Shown here: one piece after another, positions 8,239 to 17,522 of the stretch
Numbering within the stretch: position 1 is the stretch's first letter
How the letters are laid out: the number at the start of each line of letters is the position of its first letter
NCBI GenBank assembly: GCA_035529895.1
Contig: DATKVV010000053.1
Span: 26,932 to 90,931, forward strand
Direction of reading: 5' to 3'
Length of the DNA stretch: 64,000 bases
Source: JAUWKC01 sp035529895
Lineage (GTDB): Bacteria > Planctomycetota > Phycisphaerae > Sedimentisphaerales > Anaerobacaceae
Program-made: the position numbers and the translations under genes
The notes under the pieces: model-generated
What the model saw: only the letters and a program-made list of their open reading frames with translations
What the model was told of the DNA's origin: nothing
Databases searched by the model: none

Positions 8239-11200
8239 ATGGCGTTTGATAAAGTAAGCAAGATTCTTATCAAGATTTTCGGCTCTCGCAACGAGCGGTT
8301 GGTCAAAAGCTATTCGGTAATCGCGCGCCAGGCGGGGGCGTTCGAAGAGCAAATAGAAAAGCTCGACGACGAGGCCTTGAAGGGAAAGACCGCGGAGTTC
8401 AAGACGGCTTTGAAAGCGGGAGCCAGTCCTGAGGACATTCTGCCTGAGGTTTTCGCGGTCGTCCGTGAAGCGGCAAGGCGAAATGTCCAGATGCGGCATT
8501 TCGATGTTCAGCTTGTCGGCGGGGACGTTCTGTACGAAGGCAAGATTGCCGAAATGGCGACCGGCGAGGGCAAAACTTTAGTCGCAACGCTGTCTGCATA
8601 TCTGGTTCACCTGACCGGCAGAAGGGTTCATATAGTCACCGTCAATGATTACCTGGCCAAGCGCGACGCGGAATGGATGGGGCCCATTTATAAGGCGCTG
8701 GGATTAACGGTAGGCGCGATTCAGGCGGATATGGATACGGGCGGCGACGAACGGAGAAGCCAGTATGAATGCGACATAACCTATGGTACAAATAACGAAT
8801 TCGGCTTCGATTATCTTCGCGACAATATGAAGCTGTCGCTCGAACAGATGGTTCAGGGGCCGCTGCAATATGGCATAATCGACGAGGTTGATTCAATTCT
8901 GATAGATGAAGCCAGGACGCCTCTGATAATATCGGGTCCGGCTTTTGATGATGTCAGCAGATACAAAAAAGCGGACGAGGTGGCAAGGAAACTCATTACT
9001 CTTCAGAGCAACTATGACCGGATAAAAAAACAAATTGATTCGGCCGAGAGAACCATAGCCAACGCCCAGGGTGAGCTGTCCGACGCCAAAAGGGATAAGG
9101 ACAGCCAGCGAATGGAAAAAGCAGAGAAGGCAATCGAGAAGGCCGAGGCGGAGCTGCAGGCCTCTCAGGCGAGGCTGCCGAGCGCGACACAATATTACGA
9201 GGTGGAGTATGACAAGAAGGCGGTCCACCTGACGCACGAGGGAGTGGGGGCGGCGCAGGAGATAGCGGGCGTAGGCTCGTTCTTCACCGGCTCAAATATG
9301 GAATGGCCCCACCTCTTGGAGCAGAGCCTGCGAGCGCATGTCACTTTCGAGAAGGAAAAAGATTATGTGGTCATGGACGGCAAGGTGATTATCGTGGACG
9401 AGTTTACCGGCCGGCTGATGCACGGGCGGCAGTGGTCGGACGGACTTCATCAGGCGGTCGAGGCAAAAGAGAATGTGCAGGTAAAGGAAGAAACGCAGAC
9501 ATTGGCCACTATCACGCTGCAGAATTTTTTCAAGCTCTACGACCAGATAGCGGGGATGACCGGAACGGCCGCGACCGAAGGCGAAGAGTTCATGAAGATA
9601 TACAAGCTCGATGTTGTGGTAATACCGACCAATGAGCCTTGCATCAGAGACGACCGGGAGGATGTAATCTACAAGACAATGCACGAAAAGTTCAATGCGA
9701 TAGTTGAAGAGATAAACAATGTCAGCGCCGCGGGCAGGCCGGTTCTTGTCGGTACAATAAGCATAGAAAAGAACGAGGCTCTATCGGAGGCCCTTAACAG
9801 GAGATATGGTCTTGACCATGAGGTTCTCAACGCCAAGCAGCACGCGCGGGAGGCTTTGATTGTTGCCAAGGCGGGGCAGCAGCACAAAGGGCGGGACGGC
9901 CGGATGCGAGGCAATGTCACCATCGCGACAAATATGGCCGGCAGGGGTACGGATATTAAGCTCGGCCCCGGCGTGGCGGATATAGGGGGGCTGCACATAC
10001 TCGGGACGGAGCGCCACGAAGCAAGAAGAATCGATAATCAGCTCCGGGGCCGGTCAGGCAGACAGGGTGACGCGGGCTCGAGCCAGTTCTTCCTGAGCTT
10101 CGACGATGACCTGATGCGCGTATTTGCACCGGAGTGGACAGTGAAGGCACTGTCATGGATAGGGTGGGAAGAGGGAGAGCCGATTTATCACAAACGAATA
10201 AGCAAGGGGATTGAAAAGGCACAGAAGAAAGTCGAAGAGCGAAACTTCGAGATACGCAAGAGCCTTCTCGAATACGATGAGGTGATGGACTATCAGCGGA
10301 AGATTTTCTACTCGCGCAGGCGCAAGATTCTGGGCGGCAAAGGCCTCAAGAGCATTATAGAGGAGATGATTGACGCGTCCATCGCGAAAAATTGCGAGAC
10401 GATTCTCGATAAGAGCTACCCGGTCAAGTGCATAGTCGAGTGGGCCAGAACCACTTTTAGTGTGGACCTGAAGCCGTCGGATATCGCGGGGCTGGATGTA
10501 AATGAAATCGAGAGCCTGATTAAGGAGAAGGCAAAGAACAATGCCGCCAACGATATATCGCTGTCTATGGGGGAATATCTGGAGGATTACGAAGACCGGC
10601 AAAGCTGGGATGTTGCCGGATTGAGCAAATGGGCGATGAGCGCTTTTCGGGTCAGTTTGAGCCCCAACAAAATCAAGACACAAGAGCCGGAGGAAATCGA
10701 GGAGGAGTTGATAGCAGCGGCCGGCGAGCAGATTGACAGGAAAGATTGTGCGCAATTGGCCGAGTTCCTGAAGGAAGATTTTGCTCTGCGCACCTTCGTC
10801 GAGTGGGCACGAGCCAAATTCGACATAAGACTGGACCTTGGGGAATTAAAGAGCCTGAACACCGCTCAAATTCGGGAGCAACTGCGTCAGAAAACAACTG
10901 CCAAATACAAACAAAGAGAAATAGAGTATCCTGTCGAATTTGCGATGAATATGGTTTATGGGCCCCAGGGCGCCAACGTATATGGATTCGAGGCGCTGGC
11001 CGAGTGGGCGAACAGGAAATACGGGGCGAACCTTTCGGCCGAGCGCATAGCCGACAGCAAACCGAAGGCTTTGTACAATCAACTGCTCGAACTTAGCACG
11101 AACTTCAACAACGGCCAGTTGGAGCGGGAGCTTGAGGGCAAAATCGACAGCTTGAGCAACACGGAACTGGCAAGGTGGGCCAATGAGCGGTTCGGGACGT

Positions 11201-11727
11201 CTTTGAATGAGGAGCAGCTTGGGGACGGGCCGGAGCGCAGAGAGAAGCTGTTGGAAGCGGCGAGGGAATTCCTGCGGGCCGAGCTTAGCGACCTGGAGAA
11301 ATATGTCCTCCTGCAGATATACGACGGCACATGGAAAGACCACCTGTACTCGATGGACCATTTGAAAGAGAGCATCTGGACGCGGTCTTTTGCGGAAAAA
11401 GACCCGAAGGTCGAGTACAAGCGCGAAGGGTTCCGAATGTTCAATGAGATGCTCGAGACTATCGAGGACCGGGTGACGGATGTTATTTTCAAGGTCCGGC
11501 TGGAAGCCGGTGCGAGGGCCAGAAGCGTCTGGCAGGTAAGTCAGGTGGCGCATGACCAGGTCGGTCAGTTTGCGATGGCCGAGCGGCAGCGGGCCGCCGC
11601 GCAGGCGCCGCAGGGAGAGGTGAAGGTAAAGCAGATTCGGTTAGAGCAGCCGAAGGTGGGGCGGAATGACCCTTGCCCGTGCGGCAGCGGCAAGAAATAC
11701 AAGAAGTGCTGCGGAAAGGATGCGTAG
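8239..11727 (+). CDS. secA: preprotein translocase ATPase SecA, enlarged
   Basis: The ATP motor that pushes secretory proteins through SecYEG. Walker A MATGEGKTLVATL (Lys112), Walker B IIDEVDSILIDEARTP, NMAGRGTDIKLGPGV, LRGRSGRQGDAGSSQFFLSFDD, the scaffold motif TWKDHLYSMDHLKESI and the zinc-binding tail DPCPCGSGKKYKKCCG are all present. At 1162 residues it is roughly 250-300 longer than typical SecA. One insert is a charged coiled coil at about 250-318 in the preprotein-binding region. The other, about 715-1010 in the helical scaffold, carries five copies of a (V/L)xxWAxxxFxxxL motif centred on Trp735, 798, 856, 923 and 980. The reading frame is intact throughout. Confidence 0.97.
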   Translation: MAFDKVSKILIKIFGSRNERLVKSYSVIARQAGAFEEQIEKLDDEALKGKTAEFKTALKAGASPEDILPEVFAVVREAARRNVQMRHFDVQLVGGDVLYEGKIAEMATGEGKTLVATLSAYLVHLTGRRVHIVTVNDYLAKRDAEWMGPIYKALGLTVGAIQADMDTGGDERRSQYECDITYGTNNEFGFDYLRDNMKLSLEQMVQGPLQYGIIDEVDSILIDEARTPLIISGPAFDDVSRYKKADEVARKLITLQSNYDRIKKQIDSAERTIANAQGELSDAKRDKDSQRMEKAEKAIEKAEAELQASQARLPSATQYYEVEYDKKAVHLTHEGVGAAQEIAGVGSFFTGSNMEWPHLLEQSLRAHVTFEKEKDYVVMDGKVIIVDEFTGRLMHGRQWSDGLHQAVEAKENVQVKEETQTLATITLQNFFKLYDQIAGMTGTAATEGEEFMKIYKLDVVVIPTNEPCIRDDREDVIYKTMHEKFNAIVEEINNVSAAGRPVLVGTISIEKNEALSEALNRRYGLDHEVLNAKQHAREALIVAKAGQQHKGRDGRMRGNVTIATNMAGRGTDIKLGPGVADIGGLHILGTERHEARRIDNQLRGRSGRQGDAGSSQFFLSFDDDLMRVFAPEWTVKALSWIGWEEGEPIYHKRISKGIEKAQKKVEERNFEIRKSLLEYDEVMDYQRKIFYSRRRKILGGKGLKSIIEEMIDASIAKNCETILDKSYPVKCIVEWARTTFSVDLKPSDIAGLDVNEIESLIKEKAKNNAANDISLSMGEYLEDYEDRQSWDVAGLSKWAMSAFRVSLSPNKIKTQEPEEIEEELIAAAGEQIDRKDCAQLAEFLKEDFALRTFVEWARAKFDIRLDLGELKSLNTAQIREQLRQKTTAKYKQREIEYPVEFAMNMVYGPQGANVYGFEALAEWANRKYGANLSAERIADSKPKALYNQLLELSTNFNNGQLERELEGKIDSLSNTELARWANERFGTSLNEEQLGDGPERREKLLEAAREFLRAELSDLEKYVLLQIYDGTWKDHLYSMDHLKESIWTRSFAEKDPKVEYKREGFRMFNEMLETIEDRVTDVIFKVRLEAGARARSVWQVSQVAHDQVGQFAMAERQRAAAQAPQGEVKVKQIRLEQPKVGRNDPCPCGSGKKYKKCCGKDA

Positions 11728-12105
11728 GAGCATAAGAGGACAAGGCATAAGCCCGTATCGCGTATCTCGCCCGAAGAATATCGTAACCCGAAACAAATTC
11801 AAACAACCGAAATTGGCACTTTGAAGGGTCTTGGTCACTGGAGCATTTGGAAATTCGATGTTGTTTCGTGTCGCCCCTTTTGCGGGGACAAGTTTACCCC
11901 TGCGAAGGGGAGGTGCTTGGGATTCCGGCCTTTTTAGGCCGGGCACCCATCACTGATTACGCATTAGCCCGTACACTTTTCCCCCTTTTTGTCTTGATTT
12001 TTCCAGGATTTCCCAAGTAAATCCGTGCAAAAAGTAAGATTTTGATAGTATGAAGCCTATGGATACAGTTCATGACAGTTCTTGTGCTCTAATTTGGAGA
12101 ACCTG
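11728..12105. other. intergenic gap after secA
   Basis: No gene seen. Bases 11750-11790 hold TATCGCGTATCTCGC-like low-complexity sequence resembling 369-415 and 1075-1165. Bases 11870-11925 have short G/C dyads such as CCCCTGCGAAGGGG with no following T-run. No clear promoter was found for the next gene. Confidence 0.4.
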
Positions 12106-13908
12106 ATGGGTGAATGTAGAAAGCATCCTCTAAATGGGCTCAGTGGGTCAACCCGCTCACGGCCGGGCTTGATACCGGCCCTGCTTGCGATTTCATTACT
12201 CATCCCTAGCGCGGATGCTCGTGAAAATTATTACCCGGACCCTCCGACGCAGTTGCAGACGGGGGCACCGGACGGCATCGGCCCCTTCGCCGCCATCAGC
12301 GTCCACGATCTCCCCCTCGGCCGTGCCTTCGTTTACGGCGGCCAGTCGCCCGACCTGTTCCTTGTCGCCGGCAACCTGACCAATTTGTCCCCGGGTATCT
12401 ACCTTTACAGGTACCTCAGCCGCAAGGAGGGAGTCCCTGTTTTCGGCGAGCCGGTCCGCGTTCAGCCGCCGCCCGGCGTTACCGGCAACTGTGTCATTTT
12501 TCAGAGCGGACAAGGGGATGTTTTCGGCATCTGGAAGGTCAAAAATGATTTTAAGCTGGCACGCTACAACAAAGAAAAACACTGCTTCGAAGAGGTCCCC
12601 AAAGACCACATAAAAGAGCCTTGCAATCAGACCTGGGCACAGAACGGATCAGGCCGAATGACCCGCGTTGAGTTCGACGACCACCCCCCGGGATTTATCG
12701 CCGGCTCACGCTACGGCAACCTGTCGTTCTACACTTACGGCCCCGGCTTTGAACTTTCACAGCGCCGCTATGCCGTGGGTACTGATGGTATCATGCTCAG
12801 GAACAAAACCACCGGCGCCAACCCCCTCGCCTATCCCGATGCGAACGGCCGCAATTGCGACCTGATTGTCGTCGGTGAAGGCGGCACGTACTATTACCGC
12901 TTCACCGGACGCTTCGATGACCGCGACCAGCCGATCTACGCCGACCAGGCCTGTTTGCTCGAAAAGAACGCGCCCCTCTCTCACAGCAGCCTGCCCGTGA
13001 TCAATACCGTCGATTGGGACGGCGACGGTGACATCGATATCGTCAGCGGCGACTCGGTCGGCTTTGTATCCCTGCTCGAAAACACCGGCTCCACCGCCCA
13101 GCCCCGATTCCTCGCTCCGGTTAAACTTCGCGCCGCCGGCCAGATCATCCGGGTCAGGCCCGGCTATTATCGCAGCCTCCAGGGACCCGGCGAAGCCAAC
13201 TGGGGATACACCTGCCCCACCGTCGTCGACTGGAACGGCGACGGCCTGCCCGATATCGTCATGAGCGACTCCACCGCCACACACAAAGTCTATATCAACC
13301 GCGGGACAGCCGACAAACCCGAACTGGCCCCCGCCAGAGAGCTGTTCTGTGACGGCCTCGATCTTCACGGTCCCTGGCGGGTCAAGCCGGGTGTAGGACT
13401 GCTCAATGGAAAAATGGCCTACGTGATACTCGACGAAGACGAAGAATTTCACCTGTTCTGGAAAATCGACGACCAAAACCTCGAAGACGGCGGCAAGCTC
13501 CATCTCGAAAGTGGTGCCGTCATCGGCGCAAACTACCGTAGAGCGGGCAAGGGCGGACGCGTCAAGATAACGCTGTTCGACTGGGACCGCGACGGCCGCA
13601 ACGACCTGCTGCTCACCACGCACAGCGGAAACTCCATTCCACACGCCGAATACGGCATTCCCCGCCAGGCCGGAGCAATGGTACTGCTTATGTTGAACGC
13701 CTCCAGGGGCGATGACATCCGCTTTGCCCCGCCCCGTCCCCTTCAGTACAAAGGCAGGACCCTGTATCTCGGCGAACATAGCTGCAGCGCAGCCCCCTAC
13801 CCATTCCAAAACGACAAATACGGCATGGTAGTTGCCATAGAGAACGGCCGTTTCTTCCTCCTGGCATCCGAAGACATCTCATGGGCCCCGCCCCACAAAA
13901 GAATCTAA
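12106..13908 (+). CDS. secreted FG-GAP/VCBS beta-propeller protein
   Basis: The ATG at 12106 is preferred to the upstream TTG because GGAGA sits just before it. A signal peptide is visible (RPGLIPALLAISLLIPSADA, then REN), so the roughly 600-residue product is exported. Three calcium-binding-type blade loops can be read: DWDGDGDIDIVSGD, DWNGDGLPDIVMSD and DWDRDGRNDLLLTT. These are the FG-GAP/VCBS pattern of surface and extracellular proteins that bind ligands or carbohydrates. Codon use is very C-ending (GCC, CTC, ATC) compared with the neighbouring genes, which may reflect a different history. It stands alone, with no recognisable partner. Confidence 0.8.
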   Translation: MGECRKHPLNGLSGSTRSRPGLIPALLAISLLIPSADARENYYPDPPTQLQTGAPDGIGPFAAISVHDLPLGRAFVYGGQSPDLFLVAGNLTNLSPGIYLYRYLSRKEGVPVFGEPVRVQPPPGVTGNCVIFQSGQGDVFGIWKVKNDFKLARYNKEKHCFEEVPKDHIKEPCNQTWAQNGSGRMTRVEFDDHPPGFIAGSRYGNLSFYTYGPGFELSQRRYAVGTDGIMLRNKTTGANPLAYPDANGRNCDLIVVGEGGTYYYRFTGRFDDRDQPIYADQACLLEKNAPLSHSSLPVINTVDWDGDGDIDIVSGDSVGFVSLLENTGSTAQPRFLAPVKLRAAGQIIRVRPGYYRSLQGPGEANWGYTCPTVVDWNGDGLPDIVMSDSTATHKVYINRGTADKPELAPARELFCDGLDLHGPWRVKPGVGLLNGKMAYVILDEDEEFHLFWKIDDQNLEDGGKLHLESGAVIGANYRRAGKGGRVKITLFDWDRDGRNDLLLTTHSGNSIPHAEYGIPRQAGAMVLLMLNASRGDDIRFAPPRPLQYKGRTLYLGEHSCSAAPYPFQNDKYGMVVAIENGRFFLLASEDISWAPPHKRI

Positions 13909-14183
13909 CCCGCCAGCTCGTAGGGCGAGGCCGCAGCTCGAAGGTGCGAAACTTGTTGCACACGCGGCAGCTACATTCGTGCTTACTTTATGTTCTCTGA
14001 AAGAATCACGAGGCCCTGAAAATCAACTGCTCCGCTTTCATTCAGGTCGCTGCTTTCACGCTGGTCTGGGTCTGAGCAGACGCGGCCAATCCGGTCAATA
14101 ATACGTTATACAAGCAAGAAAAAGCTGCGCGACTGATATTTCCAATCCCAAACCATCCATGCTTCACACGCCGCTCCCGGGTG
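13909..14183. other. intergenic region with a REP-like palindrome
   Basis: No gene seen. GTAGGG starts at 13920 and GGTGCGAAACTTGTTGCACA with its CGCGG tail spans 13943-13967. The latter matches the palindrome beside the RAYT gene at 51856-51885 in its 3' half. Both copies begin with a GTAG tetranucleotide. Confidence 0.55.
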
Positions 14184-14212
14184 TTGCACGAAAACCACAT
14201 TCAGAGTATAAT
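14184..14212 (+). promoter_or_regulatory. promoter of pseudopilin gene 1
   Basis: TTGCAC at 14184-14189, 17-bp spacer, TATAAT at 14207-14212. Followed by a leader of about 90 bases that is also found in front of pseudopilin gene 2. Confidence 0.75.
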
Positions 14213-14308
14213 CATTAGAACGTAGAAAACGCAAAATTAACGGAACAGATGGCCTGGTTCGCGCATCCTAACGACAGACGGCGTGTTTGTAATGAGGAGG
14301 ATTTCTTA

Positions 14309-15115
14309 TTGCACGCAGGCAAAAAAGGTTTTACGTTAATAGAGCTCCTGGTGGTAATAGCCATAATTGCGCTGTTGATGTCGATACTAATGCCGGCTCT
14401 GAGCCGGGCAAAGCAGCAGGCAAAGGCGGTTGTCTGTCAGTCAAATCTGCATCAATGGGGCCTAATCTGGAGGATGTATACAGACGACAACGACGGTCAT
14501 TTTACCGAAGGTGTCGCCGTCGGCTGGAATCGCGGGGAATGGATAATACCGCTGCGGCCGGAGTGGGAGACAAGGTCCGATTTGCTGCGCTGCCCCTTGG
14601 CCAAAAAACGATTGCCCAGCGGGGAAGAACATGGCGGCCCGTCCAACGCCTACATAATGGGAGAGGGCGAGGGGATAGGCGGCAAGGAGGAGGAAGAATG
14701 CAGCTACGGGATAAATTGCTGGGTCTATAATGCGCCGCCGGGCGTGGTCGAAATTCAGAGCCGCCCTACAAAATGCAACTGGAGGAGTCCCGACGTCAAA
14801 GGCGCGGGTTACGTTCCACTGTTCGCAGATACCATGTGGAGGGGAGGCGGGCCCTTTCACTACATGGGACCGCCTGCCTACAATGGACAGTGGGAAGGCG
14901 CTGATGCGGAAATGAATCATTTCTGTATTGACCGACACGGGGCCGGTACCATAAATATTCTGTTTCTGGATTGGTCGGTCGCAAAGACCGGACTCAAGCA
15001 GTTGTGGACGCTCAAGTGGCATCGAGAGTTCAAAATAAACGGTGCCTGGACTATTGCCGGCGGTGTCACGCCGGAGAACTGGCCGGAATGGATGAGGGAC
15101 TTCAAAGACTACTGA
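14309..15115 (+). CDS. type II secretion-like pseudopilin, copy 1
   Basis: The start is taken as TTG 14309, eight bases after GAGGAGG. This gives a short leader ending KKG before FTLIELLVVIAIIALLMSIL, the classic prepilin peptidase site and N-terminal methylated helix with Glu5. After the helix comes SRAKQQAKAVVCQSNLHQWG, typical of the planctomycete/lentisphaeral pseudopilin family, then a C-terminal domain ending in a RHGxGTINILFLDWSV strand and a LKQLWTLKWHREF motif. Such proteins form short pseudopili in the periplasm or are minor surface pilins; the cargo is unknown. It is the first of three tandem genes. The upstream ATG at 14249 would add 20 residues and spoil the leader. Confidence 0.85.
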   Translation: MHAGKKGFTLIELLVVIAIIALLMSILMPALSRAKQQAKAVVCQSNLHQWGLIWRMYTDDNDGHFTEGVAVGWNRGEWIIPLRPEWETRSDLLRCPLAKKRLPSGEEHGGPSNAYIMGEGEGIGGKEEEECSYGINCWVYNAPPGVVEIQSRPTKCNWRSPDVKGAGYVPLFADTMWRGGGPFHYMGPPAYNGQWEGADAEMNHFCIDRHGAGTINILFLDWSVAKTGLKQLWTLKWHREFKINGAWTIAGGVTPENWPEWMRDFKDY

Positions 15116-15202
15116 AAAACCAGTCCGAAAGTCAAACCCGTTGCCGCAGCAGCTTCTCGAGAACAGTCAGACTGTCCAAACCTCAAGCCACGAGGCACGA
15201 TA

Positions 15203-15231
15203 TTGCACCAGGACCGGATTTGCGGTATTAT
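15203..15231 (+). promoter_or_regulatory. promoter of pseudopilin gene 2
   Basis: TTGCAC at 15203-15208, 17-bp spacer, TATTAT at 15226-15231. The same geometry and a similar leader (AAATTAACGGAACAGA and then a GAGGAG site) occur in front of copy 1. Confidence 0.7.
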
Positions 15232-15326
15232 ACTTTAAGCGTGGAAAAGCCAGGAAATTAACGGAACAGAAGGCCGCATTTCCGCATTCTGACAATAGAC
15301 AGCGCATTTGCGATGAGGAGAATTTT

Positions 15327-16100
15327 TTGTTAGGCGCAGGCAAAAAAGGTTTTACGTTAATAGAGCTCCTGGTGGTCATCGCCATCATCGCCGTGCTAAT
15401 GTCGATATTGGTGCCGCTGTTTGGCAAGGCAAAGGAGCAGGCACGGACGGTTGTCTGCCAGTCCAACCTGCATCAATACGCCTTAGCGGGAAGGATGTAC
15501 ATGGATGATAACGAGCGGTACTTTCCTGATACGTTGAAGTGGTTATATATAGATAGTCCTTCCGGATACTGCCAATGGCACGACAGGGCAAACAATCTGG
15601 CCAACCATCCGGAATACGCTGGTGTTCTGTGGCCCTACCTGAAGGCGCTGGGTATCCACGTGTGCCCCACGTTTAGAATGGTCACCAAGTACAACGGGGG
15701 CTGTTCCAATCCCGGTCATAATCCTTCCATACCGATTGACCCCCAGTATAGCTACAGCATGAATGCCTTCGTGGGCGGCGACGGCAAGGGTAAGGTTACG
15801 CACGAATCCCAGGTGAAATACCCCGCACGGGTGTTTATATTCAGTGAGGAGAATTCGTGGGTGATTCCCGGTCTTTCCGGCAAGGGCTGCGGGATTAACG
15901 ACAATAATCTGCGCATCGGTATACCCCCGGATTTGGTTGATTGTTTCGCCACGTACCATAAGCCCCCAGGCTCGGACCTGGACAATGGTTGGGCTAATGT
16001 GGCGTTCGTGGACGGGCACATTGACATGGTAAAGGCAGAAGAACAATATGACGGCGGCAACTTCAAATTAGCGTGGCCGAGAGCAACTCCGCCCAAATAG
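15327..16100 (+). CDS. type II secretion-like pseudopilin, copy 2
   Basis: TTG at 15327, six bases after GAGGAG, gives the leader LGAGKKG before FTLIELLVVIAIIAVLMSIL. The conserved post-helix segment reads KAKEQARTVVCQSNLHQYAL. The C-terminal part differs from copies 1 and 3: it has YSYSMNAFVGGDG and NVAFVDGHIDMVKAEE, the latter the H-x-DGH strand seen in DUF1559-type pseudopilins. About 257 residues. It lies 211 bp after copy 1, with its own promoter. Likely an exported pilin-like protein with a different ligand or partner from its neighbours. Confidence 0.83.
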   Translation: MLGAGKKGFTLIELLVVIAIIAVLMSILVPLFGKAKEQARTVVCQSNLHQYALAGRMYMDDNERYFPDTLKWLYIDSPSGYCQWHDRANNLANHPEYAGVLWPYLKALGIHVCPTFRMVTKYNGGCSNPGHNPSIPIDPQYSYSMNAFVGGDGKGKVTHESQVKYPARVFIFSEENSWVIPGLSGKGCGINDNNLRIGIPPDLVDCFATYHKPPGSDLDNGWANVAFVDGHIDMVKAEEQYDGGNFKLAWPRATPPK

Positions 16101-16278
16101 TCCAATTAGTGCGGCCCTGTTTGCCGTTTAATCTGGCACTGCCTTTGGGCCTTTCTGCCGGTTTTTGCTCGGGAGTTGCAGGAACTTGGATACTATCGCG
16201 TATGGAAAAAGGCGGCAAACCGTGCCCGAACCGGGCCGGTACATTGAAAACTTTGTGGATTATTGGCGAAGTATCATT

Positions 16279-17064
16279 GTGAACAGACCAAGAGGTTTTA
16301 CATTAATAGAGCTCCTGGTAGTAATAGCCATAATTGCGCTATTGGTGTCGATACTTGTCCCGCCATTGAGCAAGGCAAAGGAGCAGGCCAAGGCAGCGGT
16401 GTGTCTGTCGAACCTCCACCAATGGGGCATTGTATTCTCGATGTATGTTGCTGATAATGGCGGCTTTTTCGTTAGCGGTGCGGAGGGGTCTATGGGCTAT
16501 TGGTGGGTGGAACCGCTGCAGCCGTACTACGCGGATGCAAAGATACGACTCTGTCCGGCGGCCAAGAAACCCTACGATAAAGGAGGGCAGGTCCCCTTTG
16601 GAGCGTGGAACGCCGCGCATGGGCTGGGGGAGTCCTCGGAGACTGAAGACTATGGCAGTTACGGCCCGAATGGGTGGACCTGCAATCCCGAGCCGGGGGC
16701 AGACAACGTAATGGGACGCGGGCCGATTGACCTGTACTGGAGGACTGCCAACGCCAAGGGTGCGGCCAACATACCGCTGTTTCTGGATTGCATGTGGGTT
16801 GACGCGTGGCCGAGGCAGACCGATGAGCCGCCGCCACACGGCCACTGGCTGGCGGATGAAGTCAACAAAAGCGAAATGAGGCGTTTCTGCATCAACCGGC
16901 ACAATGAGGCGATAAACGGCGCCTTCATTGATTTCTCTGTCCGAAAGATAGGACTCAAGGAGCTGTGGAGGCTGAAATGGCATCGTGATTACGACGCCGC
17001 CGCTCCACCGCCGACGACGTGGAACGACCCGCAGCATTGGATGTACGGTATGAAGGACTATTAA
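16279..17064 (+). CDS. type II secretion-like pseudopilin, copy 3
   Basis: GTG 16279 gives the leader MNRPRG before FTLIELLVVIAIIALLVSIL. No good Shine-Dalgarno site precedes it, so the start is less certain than in copies 1 and 2; TTG 16165 opens the same frame. The C-terminal domain resembles copy 1 (RFCINRHNEAINGAFIDFSV, LKELWRLKWHRDY, closing MKDY against FKDY), so copies 1 and 3 are closer paralogues and copy 2 is the outlier. About 261 residues. Function as for the family: pilus-like or secretion-related surface protein. Confidence 0.8.
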   Translation: MNRPRGFTLIELLVVIAIIALLVSILVPPLSKAKEQAKAAVCLSNLHQWGIVFSMYVADNGGFFVSGAEGSMGYWWVEPLQPYYADAKIRLCPAAKKPYDKGGQVPFGAWNAAHGLGESSETEDYGSYGPNGWTCNPEPGADNVMGRGPIDLYWRTANAKGAANIPLFLDCMWVDAWPRQTDEPPPHGHWLADEVNKSEMRRFCINRHNEAINGAFIDFSVRKIGLKELWRLKWHRDYDAAAPPPTTWNDPQHWMYGMKDY

Positions 17065-17139
17065 GAATTGGCCGCAACCCAACTCTGCTGCCTCAGGCGG
17101 CTTTACGAAACGTCCAGGAAATATTAAAACTCTCCCCCC

Positions 17140-17168
17140 TTGACAATGCCGTGGGCCGGCTGTGTTTG
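17140..17168 (+). promoter_or_regulatory. promoter-like unit, distal copy
   Basis: TTGACA at 17140-17145, 17-bp spacer, TGTTTG at 17163-17168. The -10 is poor. The downstream bases TCCGGTTTT match the proximal copy. Confidence 0.35.
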
Positions 17169-17409
17169 TCCGGTTTTCTGCGGGATTGTAAGAATATTCC
17201 GTTTCCAAATAGAAGTGGAAAATGCCAACGGCAAAATGTATTGCCGAAGCCGCCGTTTTTCCCTTGCCGCCGGGCTTCAGCCGCTCGATAATGACCGCCT
17301 ATAAGAATTGTCCTGAAGCCTGAGACTTTGGGGGTTGTTGCAAAGGCTCCGCGTTTGTGTAGCTCGTAGCGCCTTGAATTGCCGATTAACGGCGAGATTT
17401 TGTTTTTGC

Positions 17410-17438
17410 TTGACATATTTATGGCCTGGCTGTATTTG
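17410..17438 (+). promoter_or_regulatory. promoter of topA, proximal copy
   Basis: TTGACA at 17410-17415, 17-bp spacer, TATTTG at 17433-17438, about 85 bp before the topA ATG. Confidence 0.55.
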
Positions 17439-17522
17439 TCCGATTTTAAATCTTGTTGTGAAAATCGCCGATACCGGTTATTTAGTCCTTTAGTGATGAG
17501 CAGATATTAACGATTTAAACTT

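Larger units (their letters stand above)
17065..17522. other. intergenic region upstream of topA
   Basis: No gene seen. It holds two copies, 270 bp apart, of a promoter-like unit (TTGACA, then TGG(G)CC-GGCTGT-TTTGTCCG): 17140-17178 and 17410-17448. Confidence 0.5.

Noticed and set aside
12757..13809. 350-codon minus-strand frame over the FG-GAP gene
   Set aside because: Antisense shadow; the + strand frame has a signal peptide and calcium-loop motifs.
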